A stretch of 64,000 nucleotides of DNA from Carallia brachiata (Eukaryota > Streptophyta > Magnoliopsida > Malpighiales > Rhizophoraceae). Numbering within the stretch: the first letter of the stretch is position 1; every line of letters starts with the position of its first letter. Shown in pieces: positions 24,039-35,256 of the stretch. The notes beneath the pieces were generated by a model. That model had not been told where the DNA came from, did no database searches, and saw nothing but the letters and a program-made list of their open reading frames with translations. Position numbers and translations under genes: made by a program. Location of the stretch: contig JADCRB010000025.1 in NCBI GenBank assembly GCA_021464245.1, positions 3,847,903 to 3,911,902 of the forward strand. The letters are read 5' to 3'.

Positions 24039-24553
24039 CAATGTTGTAAAAACCGACTCGGACCGGCCAGTCCGACCGGTGACCGGCCAAAGGTCCGGGT
24101 CGGTTTATGGTTACAGTTACCCCTTAACTCGAACCGGTCAAAACCGGTTTGAACCAGTCAAAAATCGGTCAAAACTGGTGAAAACCGGTCAAAAACCGGA
24201 CCCAGTTCAACCGGTTCAAACCGGGTATAAAAGTTTTATAAATTATAATTTGATCCCAATGTTTATTTAAATTATAATTTGAGTTTTAAATTTAATTAAA
24301 ATTTTTAATTTAGTTCTAAATTTATCAAAATTTTCAATTTAGTCCTAAATTTATCAAAATTTTTAATTTAATCCTTAAAAATTAAAAAAGTAATATTTAA
24401 TAATTATGTATAAGTATTATTTTTTAAAATTATTTTTCTAAATATATATATTAATAAATATCGGTTCAAATACCGGTTCGACCGGTTGAACCGGTTGAAC
24501 CTTGACACACTAATGTTTCCGGTTCGATGACCGGTCCAGTTCTGACAACCTTG
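24039..24553. mobile_element. hAT-type MITE with internal ACCGGT arrays
   Basis: Imperfect terminal inverted repeats: the left begins CAATGTTGTAAAAACCGA and the right ends TCTGACAACCTTG, both running into GGACCGG/CCGGTCC. The flanks GCTAGTAC (24031-24038) and ACTAGTAC (24554-24561) form an 8-bp target duplication with one mismatch, as expected for hAT elements. The subterminal zones contain about fifteen AACCGGT/GGTCAAAACCGG-like units; the middle is a plain AT-rich filler. The 110-codon plus frame at 23938-24270 crosses the left end and is not a gene. Confidence 0.8.
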
Positions 24554-24561
24554 ACTAGTAC

Positions 24562-26340
24562 ACAATAAAATCAAAAAAACAAAACATACAGTCATACACA
24601 TGCACTTTTATTAAAAAAAAAAAAAAAGAACACACACGCATACACGCACACTTGGGGCTGCTTTGGTTGGGGCGGCAAGGATTAGTGAGAACCTAGGAAT
24701 TAAAGCGAAGGGAGCATATATGTATTTTTTAAAAAAATTTATTGTAAGTAGTGATATAAATAATAAAATAATATTATTAAATAAATAAATAGTAACTTAT
24801 ACAATAAAATAATATTATTTTAACATATATAGTAACCTTCTAGTTAAAAAAAAAAAAAGAGTGTTAGTAAAATATAAAATATAAAATTTAATAGAAGCAA
24901 AATATAAGTTTTAATGGGAATAATAGTATAACTTTAAGTTGCTTCATATCATTTTTTTTTTTCAATGGACACAATTGAAAGGAGGAGCAAAAAATAAATT
25001 TGAGGGGGATAACAAGCCAAAATTTGTATAAATTATACTTTTTTTTTTTTCCAATATGAACCTGCAAATGGCTAGGATGATGGTTTATAGTTGTGATGTA
25101 GCCTTTTGTTTTGCTGTTTGTTTTTCTCTTATGCATTAGAAACACACACACACACACACACACACACACCACACACACACACGGCTGATAGCTATCTAAG
25201 CAATCTTATATTTTTGTTTTCCTTCCCCATTCTCTGGGATTCGAATCCAAATTCAGCAGGCTTAGATAAAGAGTAATATATATTTTTTTTTTGGGAACAG
25301 CAAAAGATGTTTATTAATAAATTGGGTATAAAATAGACTGATTATTACGTTTTAAATTGATTAATTCGATTGATTACCAAACCCGAACACGTGTTGGATT
25401 AAAACCATACGTTGAAGCCATAATCTGACAATCCGTGGCTTAACGACTAGCAATCTGTAATCACATTCAATCCGGATTACAGAGATGGAAACTTCCAAAT
25501 AATTTACGTGGCTTGCCTTTAACTTCTATCCAACTTATTAATTTTTTTAAGATAATAATTGAAAGCCCTCAGCTAATTTTCTTATCGCCGATGTGCATAG
25601 TTTTGTTTGTTTTGATTCTGGCCACGTCTTTGTTTGAGGGATGGCTCAATATTTTGTCTTGACTGCATAGATGATAATCATGTACTCATATTTTAACTAC
25701 AAATTTAACCACTTAGGTCACATGTTTAATTTTCGAAAATTTTTGTGAAAATAAAGATTGAGATAGTGTACATTTGACATTTTTCTAAATCTTTTAGTAT
25801 TAGAATATTTCTCGAGCACTCGAACACTTTTCTTTTTAGGGTTAATCTAAAAGAAATATGAAAAATTATAAACTTTTTGGGTTTTTTTTTTTTTTTCAGA
25901 TCTAGTATGAAAATTTTTTGGGAATATGTCATGAACATTTCAATTGGTTTTAAATTTATCATTTCGTCATTCTATTATAACATATTTCGTATTATTTCTA
26001 AGTTTTCAACCTTAAATCTCTATTTCCACCTCAAAAACAAAAAGTTTATATGGAGATTTCAAGTTGGAATTTTAGAAATAAAAATGAAATCTATTAATAT
26101 AAAATAACAGTATGATAGATTTGGAAACAATTGAAAAATTAGTAATATATTTCTACAAAAAGAAATTCATGATAAATTTATAAAATTCGAAAAGTTCATA
26201 GTTTTTTACCAGATTAACTTCCTTTTTAATATCACTTGGTTGTGCATATTTGCCAATCATATATTGTGGCTGTACAGACAGGGCAATCTTGTTTCAATTA
26301 TCAAAGACATAATTGAACGATACTTCTGATTCAAGGGCAG
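24562..26340. other. AT-rich intergenic DNA
   Basis: Apart from the duplicated segment and CA repeat noted above, this holds no recognisable gene. Open frames at 24888-25178, 25726-25962 and 25877-26107 come from homopolymer-rich sequence. A GGGATTCGAATCCA palindrome-like string near 25228-25242 recalls a tRNA B box, but no tRNA or SINE body was found around it. Confidence 0.45.
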
Positions 26341-26354
26341 AGATAGCAAGCACT

Positions 26355-26852
26355 ATGGCTGCTGCATCTTCTCCACCCTGTTGCCTAGCTTTGTTCAAAC
26401 CGTCTCTCAAGCGCAGACCCCATCAAGCTTTAAGAGTCAGAGCTCATGGCTCAAGAGATGAAGGTATCCTGTGAAGCCATTTGGTGCATATAATACTATA
26501 TATATCATTTCTCTACTTGTGTTCAATCGCTTATGTTTGGGATCAGCATATATCTGATTTATGTATTTGTTTGTTTTGACAGCTGGAAGGTCCAATGACA
26601 TCGTTGATGCAAACCTGAAGGTACTGAGAGAGAGGATAGAAAAAGTAAAGATCAAGGAGAGGCTTGAAGGTGTTGCATATGTGAATTTGGGTGGAATTAC
26701 CCACTGGATGTAACTACAAGCTCAAGAAAGAAGTGGAGTTATCACATCTCTTTGATCTTGTGGGCTTGTTTTTTGGTACAGTTTGTTTCACTTGTGTTAG
26801 TGGCACGTTTCTCCTTTGCCTTGTTTCTCTCTTTTTTCATTTGCATCAATGA
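26355..26852 (+). CDS. Small plant-specific protein, probably plastid-targeted, with C-terminal membrane segment; two apparent frameshifts
   Basis: Exon 1 is 26355-26463 and exon 2 starts at 26583 (GT-AG, phase 1). The N terminus is Ser/Arg/Ala-rich and low in acid, like a chloroplast transit peptide. A charged helix follows (core NDIVDANLKVLRERIEKVKI). As written, the frame stops at 26713. Past the helix, two consecutive -1 shifts, near 26669-26670 (GG) and 26701-26702 (CC), would open a frame through a CNYKLKKEVEL-like stretch into one hydrophobic segment of about 30 residues, ending at TGA 26850-26852. From memory, this layout matches a small uncharacterised plant family with a helix, an aromatic NY motif and a terminal membrane helix. 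I give no function. The two missing bases may be sequence errors or signs of a pseudogene. Confidence 0.65.
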
Positions 26853-28566
26853 TCAACTTCCATATATACTTTTGTAATGTTGGAGATCAGTTTGTACTAT
26901 TCATGTCCTCGGAAGACATACCCCATAATGTGTTAATCAAACGACATTCTGTACAGTGTCAAATCAGAAGCTCTTAGCCAAGGAAAAATCCCTTTCATCT
27001 ATGTGAAATCTGAACATGGCTAACCAAGCCCTTAGCCAAGAAAATTTACTCATAATCCAATCAAAATAATGTGAGTACAACATTATTTTGGATCTCACAT
27101 AAATAAAAAGCATATAAAACTCAAAATAATACGAAATGACTTTATTCGGTGGAATTCTGATTAATTCTTTAACATGTAACAATACTCTTAGCCAATTATA
27201 TGCAACTCAACAAAACAAATACTTAAAAGAAATGGAAACAAAAATAAATAAATAAATAAAATAAGTAAAATAAAAGGAAAAGAAGAAGACGATGGATACA
27301 GTTGTTTTACTTGGTCAAGAGGCCTTGCTAAACGATGATTATGCAGAGCAATTTCACACCCATTTTTCATATCTCCTTCCGCATTAATCTAATGGGAATT
27401 AAAGTTTATCAAGCTTTTGAAATTTGGATCTGTTGTTCTACTTTGCTTAAAATTTTCTAAACCAGGCCTCTGTTTTTATATGAAGCTACTCAAAACAAGG
27501 AAGGGGAAAATTCACATGACAGTTGACATCTATACTAAAATGTCATGTTTAATAACTTTAGCAATTAGCATCGTTGTCACCATATAACTCAAAACTTATA
27601 ATTATGGGAATTGATTAGTAACTTGATTGAACACCAAGTCAGGTTTTTTGCTTCTTCTTTTTTTTTTTTTCCCTCAACTGTTTTTCAATCTAACTATTCT
27701 TATTTAATTTAAAAACACTCATAAGTAACAAAAATATTCTCTCTTGTCTCTGATTGACGTGCATGTCAAGGAATCGATAGGTTAGGAAACATCTCTTAAT
27801 CTAGTTAAGCCATGTTGTTACAAAACAAATTAAAATTTCCATAATATGTAGGTCAAAAAGTGATTACATTATATTCACAAGTGATCAAGGACGAAGCCAG
27901 GTGAGGGCAAGGGGAGAGTTACCCCTTGCATTGTTATTTTTATATATCTATACATGGGTAATAACTAAATAAAAGTTAGCATTTGGTGTAGTGGTAAGGA
28001 CTTTGTCCCTTGCCACGCCTAGAGTGGAGAGTTTGAGATCCACTGGAGAGCTTACACCTCTTGTTTCTTTTTTTAGTATAGATAACATAATTTTTTTTAT
28101 ACAGAACAGAGAATTGTTATTAATATCACTTTCTTATTTTTTTTAGTATGGATTCAACAATTATACCCCGACAAAACATACTTTTAACCTGTTATTCCCT
28201 GTAAGGATCCTTTTATTATCATTATCGTTATCTTAATCGTCATCATCATTACTTTTAAGTATTTTTTCTTCCCAGGAGAGCAATCTTTCAGAGGTATTGG
28301 CATAGCATGCCGGTAAATCTCTTAATCAGTGTAGTGGAAAGTGTACAAGTGAAACGCAGTCAATTTCAAAGTGCAACATAAAATGAGTCTCCAACAAATG
28401 CACCAACAAACCAGAAATCTTTTCCAGTAGTTCATTTTAAATACACATCAGCAATTTCCACCAAGTGAATGAACTCCACTACTTTCATGTGCACAAAATG
28501 TCATTCGCAAGACCATGGCAGCTAGTAAAACGTTGCAGTCTCCTAATAATAACAGAAAGTTAATGT
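26853..28566. other. Intergenic DNA between two convergent genes
   Basis: The plastid-protein gene (plus) and the methyltransferase gene (minus) point toward each other across this interval, which must contain both 3' UTRs. Apart from the SINE-like head at 27970, I see no gene. The frames at 26964-27182 and 27188-27370 are incidental. Confidence 0.5.
27970..28085 (+). mobile_element. SINE-like tRNA-derived head
   Basis: An A-box-like TTTGGTGTAGTGGTAAGGAC is followed about 50 bases later by a B-box-like GAGTTTGAGATCCAC. This is the internal RNA polymerase III promoter layout of plant SINEs. No matching target duplication or clear 3' tail was found, so the boundaries are loose. Confidence 0.5.
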
Positions 28567-31500
28567 TTAGTTTCGGAGAAATGCGACAGTGGCAACACGT
28601 GATCCCACTGATCCACCAAACATGAATGTAGGGTAAGTTCGAACACGATCGAGATAGTTGAAAACAGGACCACCTCTGGAACCTTCTTGGTCCTTTGTGG
28701 TGTCTGATACATCGGACGTATCACTTGTTCTTCTGTGGTTGAAATTTTCCACTTCTTGCACCAATTCATCTTTCGTATTGTTGCAAGATGTAATCACCTA
28801 CCATTGTAGTGAGAACCGGGGGCATTAGTTAAGTGCTTAGCATTGTGAAATACGGTTAGCAAATCTGGAAAAAACATAGAATGATCAAGACAAACGAAAA
28901 GAATCATGGTAGACACAACAATGGATAACAAGTTCAATGCGATGCCAAATTAGACAGTACTTTATAGGATTATTCCCTTTCAAGATAGGGATTTTTCATT
29001 TAACAGAATTTTTGCAGGTTCTTTAGTTGAATTTTTTCTGCAAAGTGAGGGTCTATTTAGATGGAAAGTAGCCTAAACAAAGATGCTTACCAAGATTCCA
29101 CCAGACTCAACCAACTTTGCAACTGCATCCCAGTACAAGGCCCTAAAACCCAGAAAGAGGAAAGACGAAAAAAAAGCTTAGTTTCCCTGTTGACTAGTGC
29201 AGCAACGAAAGGTGAAAAAAAGTTCCTTCCATTTAGCAAGAAAGTCATAGAAATGGTGCTCAATACAAAGGTCAGGGTACTCTGATCATTAGCAAAAGTC
29301 ATTGGTTACCTTCTGACTGGACCATCTGGATGCAACCCAATGGCATCTAAAGTCCCTTTGTCCATAACAAGCTGAAATTGTCTTTGTACCTTTGTCTCAA
29401 GAACATCATCAACCTAAAGAGATAAAGATGGCTAAAGACTCTTGTCGAACACATTGTATTGCACAAAACATCACCATGTTAAAAATAAGATATTTACACA
29501 GTCAAGAAAATGAAAGAAGATAGTCAAGACTGTGAGAGTTACAAGATATTTGAAGAAATATTTGTGTCAATTGTTTGGATATACCAGGAACTGATAGCAA
29601 CTGAATCACATGTATTAACCAGACTACTTTTAAAGTTCCACTAAGAGAAAGTATGAGGAGCCCAAAGAGTAACATAACACAAGAAACAGAATATCAAAGC
29701 TAGCAATGATGTTGCAAATTCAGATACCTCCAGCAATAAATTCCATGTTGGAGATCTACATCTTTGCTAGCTTCAATTTGATGCAATAATAACATTACCA
29801 CAGGAAACTTTGAAAAATTATTTTCCTTTAAAAGGAGAGCAAAATAAAATTCACCAATGGATAATTCTAGTTAGTCCAGAAGAATACGGAAAAAAAGAAC
29901 CTATATCTGCTACTTTTGCAAAAGTTAGCACTATGACACCTGAAAAGGAAAGGACAAGTGAATCCATTTCAGTTGGAGACATTGTAGAAATTTAAAGGTA
30001 AATAACAAAAGTAGGAGGAATACTTTGAATTTAATTATATGCAAAATACCCCTTTATTTGAGGGCAAAAAAAGCCTAAAAATTTTGTCATACCAGATACT
30101 TGATATTGGGAAACCCATTACGATCAGCAAGATTGCGTGCTAATTCAATTGCCCCTTCACTGTAGTCAGTTCCAGTCAATTCAGAGAACCTGAAGGCAAG
30201 GTCAAACCAGCTCTCAATCACCAGTCATCAATAAAAAGTACATCTCTTCATCACAAGCCCTTTCGGCCAAATACAAGCATTACAATTAAGCACTAGCATT
30301 TTTTATGACAGCAGTTAATTAATCTCTGCCACACTGAGTGTTTGGCAAAATCTTCTACAATTTGGCATTCCCCAAGGAGAGCACACAAGCAAATGAATTT
30401 CATGGAGGTTTGGGCCTGTTCCATGTACTTACTTCTCCTCCCATATCTGTCCCTTTTCAAAGAACTTATGTTTGTAAAGTTGGCCTCAATGTGAGCTTCA
30501 CTAATTGAGAAAAAACCAATTCCAACAAAGCTGCAGATTAATACTTTTTGCTTCATATTAATAAACAAATAATATTGCTCCTTTTCAAAACATTTGCTAG
30601 ATGCATATGTATACAATCCCATCACCTTAAATCCTTTCTCACTCTTATTACAGATGGACGAATGACATCAGAATATCCCAAAATGAGACTATAGTAATTA
30701 TTAGTAGCTCATTGCCAAGAACTTTTTGGAGATTGTTTCACTTCTGCCATTTTACATGGCAAGTTAGATGCCATGGTCATAATTATACAGATATGGATAA
30801 TGGTTTTTCTTTCATGAAAGCAATAGCCTTCTTCGAGAGTGTGACTGCATAAACATGCTAAAATCCCCATTCGATAAACAATCTTAAATCCTAAACCATA
30901 ATTTTAAGCAATGTAACGTTTCAAATCTATAACTCCAAGAATTATATATCCATAGTCAATATGCATACCAACCATGTGTAGAACATGAAACCAGCACACA
31001 AAGAATTGAACTAATCAAAGGGCCTGTAAAATTATTTAGGTTTATTATACAATACCATAACTACAGGAAAATATCAAATGTACCCTGCTTAGCCAGTTCT
31101 TGAAGAAGCAAACCATTGCCAGTCCCAATGTCTAGTACACTCCAGCAGGTCAAATATTTGCAACCTTGTTCAACAGGTTCAGACTTGAGATGATCAAAAT
31201 GATTTGGGATGTGACCTTGTGAAATGTCAACGCACAACTGTTGGGTCCAAGAAGCAACAACCTCCATAACATCGGTCCCAAACCTATAGGGAGGGGAACA
31301 AGAGGAGAAAAAAAAAGGAATGGGTGGGTGGAGATTGGGGGCCAGTGGAACCAAAAATGAGTTCTAACTAGATTAGTTGTTACCAAAGTAACAAAAGCTG
31401 AATATATATATATATATATATAAGTTCCATGCTCATTTAAAAAACAAACTTCTGTTTCTCGGACATCATTCCCCGTTTGCTCCTAAAATTGAGTATCAAA

Positions 31501-34439
31501 AAATTTTAAACCTTTGAAAATTGTAAAACAAGCTAAATGAGATATCTGAAATGAAACATCAATGTAGAAGTCATATAAACAACTCACGTTAGAAAATGGT
31601 TAGACCAAACCACCCATGCATTTTTTAGGTCACAGAACATGACTAAATAGTCCTGGTTGTCCTTTTGCGATCATGTCTGAGACAGTGCCCAAAAGGCACA
31701 TCTCGCTGCCACATTCCATTACCATAACAAATGCCCATAAAGAACAAAAATTAATAAATAAACAGATAACAAGCATTCTAAGATCTACCACAACCTTCTA
31801 TCAGAAGAGAGACTACTCCCCGCTCAAAATTCCAGTGACCTAACTGGCTAGCTCGTTTTAATGAATAAAAATTGCAAGTGGTACCTACAAAGGAACCTGC
31901 ATTTACTATGTATAGTGACACATGCCCTTCCAAGCCCCAAACTGAACAAGATTAAAACTTCCATCACTCAAGCAGTGTCAATATCACTACTTGAGGATCC
32001 ATCAGCTGCAACTTCCCATTTTATCCTTCCTTACAAAAGCACATCCCATTGTAATCAACTCAAAAGATACCTGCATGCAGAACTCACCTAAGCACATGTG
32101 TATGGCCAACAAAAAGTAAAAAAAGAGACTACTGCTCTTTTAAAGAAGAAGAAGCACACCCATGATCATGGAAAAATAGAAAGGAATCACCATTACACAA
32201 GTAGAACCTCATAGAAGAATATAAGTATTGCCTACATTTTCTTATGAATTTCCAAAATTTTTTCCTCCTACAGCCTATTCTCAACATTCTTCTAGTGAGC
32301 TCACCATGATTAGCCCCAGATTTAGCCACAACTGCTATCTTTAGATCATCCCTATTTGACCTCAAAGCCCAAAGATAAGGAGCCATAGTGAAGGAAATAA
32401 GGAACCTAATGTCCAGTCCTCCTCACCTACAAAGAGGCTACTTGAAACCTTCTCCCATATTCCCCAAAGAAGCCTGCTTTGGTAATCGTCCATTCACTAG
32501 GGATAGAGCAATTGGTTAAGGGAACAAGAGAGAAAGCCAATGAAGAGAATTTAACGATAATGAAATTGTAACACCTTTGTTAGTGAGAGAACCTAACGTT
32601 AGAAATATAATTCTCTTTCCTCCAAGAAGAGAAATGAAAGAGATGCCACGTTATAATCATGAAGAGATCCAACGATGTCCTACTAAATGCATATTATTAT
32701 GTACATGTCATCAAAAAAATGACTCCTTTCAACGGACTACAAGTAGATTGTAATACGAAAATTTCCTCCTTATTCCTCGTCCTTCATAATTCACCCCTCT
32801 AACCTCAATCTTTATAATGAAAATAGGTCTACGACTACTATATAAATAATATTTATCATACAGAAAAACCAAGTACTCTACATCCTTTCTAATGAAGGAA
32901 GCCATTGATTTCATCACCTTGATATCTCCTCCATCCATATTAATTACCTTGCCATAATCCCTTTAAAGAACCATCTTTCCATCTGTTTCAATGAGCAGAA
33001 AACCTACCAATACTTTGTCTCATTAAGGCCATTAACTTGCTGTAAGAGCACTTATTCTTCAACCTAATGCCCCTAAATATTTCCTTATGCCATCATTTAA
33101 TTCCGTGGAAGGAAAGATTAAACTCACAAAACCCTCCACATTCAACTGTCCTCCCACCCCGTAGAAAAAAAAAAAAAAAAACCTTAAGGCTTACAATGTT
33201 CAATGGCTTTTTTTTTTTAAAAAAAAAAAAAAGGACAGCACAAATTTCTGACCCCTGGAGAAGGGATGACAGTGATGCAATGTTGGTCTACAAAGTCCAT
33301 ATCACCAAAAACAAACAAACAGACAATTTTACCTAACAAAGAATCTCTCTAAGACTTCGACTGGTGGAAGTCTAGGATCCTTAATCTTACTCTTACATTT
33401 GCTCTCTTCTCTCCTTTTCTTTGATAGACAATGGAAAGATACAGTCTAAAGGGCTTCAACAGCTTTCCTTGTACCCCGAAACCAAAAGCTCAAAAGAAAC
33501 CCAAAAAAAAAAAAAAAAAAAGCCAAAACTAGGAACATCATGAATAAATAAAGTTTATCCTTCAAACAGTTAGAGCAGGCAATTTACCAAACTTCACCAG
33601 AATGGCCATGTTCATGAAAGTTTGCCAACTCATCTGAATAGGCAGCATCCCAGTAACTCTGGAGACCTAGCATTGATGCCACCACTTCAGCATCTGGTTC
33701 CTCCTTATCAGAGCTGCGCATGGATATAAAGGGCTCAATTTTAGCTTATATATCACATTCCCTCTTCGCTAAAATGTTAAACATACCATCCATTTATTGC
33801 TAAGAAGATTGCACAAGTGATTGAAGCACGTGGTCAAGAGAAACATAAAGCTCTGAATCTGACGAAAAAAAATATATATGAAGTTCTAAGTTGTAATCAC
33901 TTAAGCATTAGTGCTTACGATATACTAATAACTCAATTAGTATTATAGTCGTCTCCAAGACTGAACTCTTAGAGTTAGAGACTCCGTTAGAACCAGTTAA
34001 AAAAAATAAAAAATAAAAAATAAAAAATAATGCCTTAGATATCTAATTTCATGATGTTACATTTATAACTATATATCATCCTCTTCTTTTATTAAGTCTA
34101 AGCTCACAATACAAAATCCCAGTAATTCGATTCGTCTGCCTTTCCTACGTTTTCGAGGGAACCAATCAGAGAAAGGAGCGCAAAATGGATGGCCGAATAA
34201 GTGAAAGCTAACTTGTAATCAGAGGCGGCACGGAAGTTGCCAGCATAGAGAGCTTCGGCCGCGTCGGCGTGCCGCTGATCGTCGTCGAGAGTGCTTCCGT
34301 AGTCGCTCTTTATGGACCAGGAGTCCGCCGCCAGGGACCTCTCATCGTCGGAAATAAGATCGCCGGCAACGGACGCCGCGGATAGGGCCTGCAGCTGGGA
34401 AAAGTCGGGCTCTTCCGGCGGCAGCCGAATTCCAGCCAT
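28567..34439 (-). CDS. SAM-dependent lysine methyltransferase, METTL10/EFM4 family; one apparent frameshift at a splice junction
   Basis: Probable seven-beta-strand methyltransferase related to human EEF1AKMT2 (METTL10) and yeast Efm4, which methylate a lysine of translation elongation factor 1A. The substrate here is inferred. Seven exons (minus): 34213-34439, 33588-33713, 31084-31283, 30093-30189, 29310-29413, 29091-29142, 28567-28797, for about 345 residues. Exon 1 holds a plant-typical acidic N terminus ([20 protein letters not shown]). Motif [10 protein letters not shown] is at about 167-175, then [10 protein letters not shown], then the family motif [17 protein letters not shown], and [20 protein letters not shown] at the C terminus. 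Six junctions match in phase. The exon 3/exon 4 junction is one base short: exon 3 ends AAGCAGG before GTACAT, and a fourth G in the run at 31083-31085 would repair it. The 3' UTR side faces the convergent neighbour gene. Confidence 0.9.
31284..33587. other. Large intron 2 of the methyltransferase gene
   Basis: About 2.3 kb of intron with a (TA)n microsatellite near 31404-31422, A/T runs at 33164-33232 and 33505-33522, and no recognisable inserted element. The open frames here (31861-32091, 32129-32386, 32729-32938, 33067-33336) lack family features and are judged intronic noise. Confidence 0.6.
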
Positions 34440-34458
34440 GGAAGCTTCCGGCTGGTGT

Positions 34459-34495
34459 GAGAGAGAGAGAGAGAGAGAGTGAGAGAGTGAGAAAG
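34459..34495. repeat. (GA)n/(CT)n microsatellite in the methyltransferase 5' leader
   Basis: GA repeat on the plus strand starting about 20 bases upstream of the methyltransferase ATG, so the transcript would carry a CT-rich leader. CT-rich leaders are common in plant 5' UTRs. Confidence 0.85.
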
Positions 34496-34712
34496 AATTT
34501 TGAGTAGTTTTGACTGATTGTGTGTTGACTTTTGAGTCTTTTGACTTTCAAGCAGCGGTTGGGCTCCACTTGAATTCAAGATGGATGAAATAAACGGTTG
34601 AGATCTATCTAACTAATAATCTGTGTTTTAATAATTTAACCAAGTCAACACAATAATTGGTTAAAGAAAATGAACCGAAAGAATTCATGCGAGGGGTTGC
34701 AGCAATAGGTAC

Positions 34713-35248
34713 TAGAGGTGTCAAAAAGTGACCCGACCCGATAATCCGTTTGAATCCATCCGAAAAAATTGGGTCAGGAACCCAATTTTTCAACCCGAAT
34801 CCAAAAATGACCCAATCCGAAAATGACCCGAAAATTTTGGATTGGATCCGGGTTGGATCCGGGTCACCCATTGGGTTAAGAAAAAGACAAAATAGTGAAA
34901 ATTTTTTTGACTTTTACCTTTGACTTATCTTTTTTAAATATTAATTAATACTATTTTCATAAAATATAGATATATATGACGCAAAAATTAAATTTAAATG
35001 TTTAATTCATTATATAAATGAGTTTTAAATTTAATTGAAATATTTTATTTTAGTAAAAAATGACTTAAAAAATAATGGTTCAGTGCGAATTCGACCCGAA
35101 TTCGACCCGAATCTAACCCGAATCTGAAACGACCCAACCTGAACCCGAACCGAATGTAACGTGACCTGAAAATAACCCAACCAAAAATAACCCGAACCCG
35201 AAACGACCCAACCCGAACCCAACCCAACCCTACTTTTTGACACCTCTA
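34713..35248. mobile_element. hAT-type MITE with internal GACCCGAA arrays
   Basis: Perfect terminal inverted repeats of 16 bases, TAGAGGTGTCAAAAAG and CTTTTTGACACCTCTA, are flanked by a perfect 8-bp target duplication ATAGGTAC (34705-34712 and 35249-35256). Both features are diagnostic of hAT elements. The subterminal regions are packed with AACCCGA/GACCCGAAT-type units pointing toward an AT-rich centre, the same design as the ACCGGT-bearing MITE at 24039. It is about 536 bp and cannot encode a transposase. It lies roughly 270 bp upstream of the methyltransferase ATG, so it may touch that promoter. Confidence 0.93.
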
Positions 35249-35256
35249 ATAGGTAC

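Larger units (their letters stand above)
23731..25160. repeat. Duplicated ~110-bp host segment, second copy split by ~390 bp
   Basis: The segment at 23721-23825 (GGGCTGCTTTGG, later GTTTATAGTTGTGAT and CTCTTATGCATTAGAAA) reappears in two pieces, at about 24653-24678 and 25070-25145. About 390 bp of unrelated AT-rich sequence lies between the pieces of the second copy. Both copies end in a CA microsatellite (23820-23829 and 25142-25181). Confidence 0.7.

Noticed and set aside
23938..24270. 110-codon plus frame rich in RPV/TG residues
   Set aside because: It crosses from flanking DNA into the ACCGGT arrays of a MITE whose border and target duplication lie inside the frame.
25226..25244. GGGATTCGAATCCA as a possible tRNA T-arm
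   Set aside because: No D-arm, anticodon arm or acceptor stem could be placed upstream; it is an isolated palindrome-like string.
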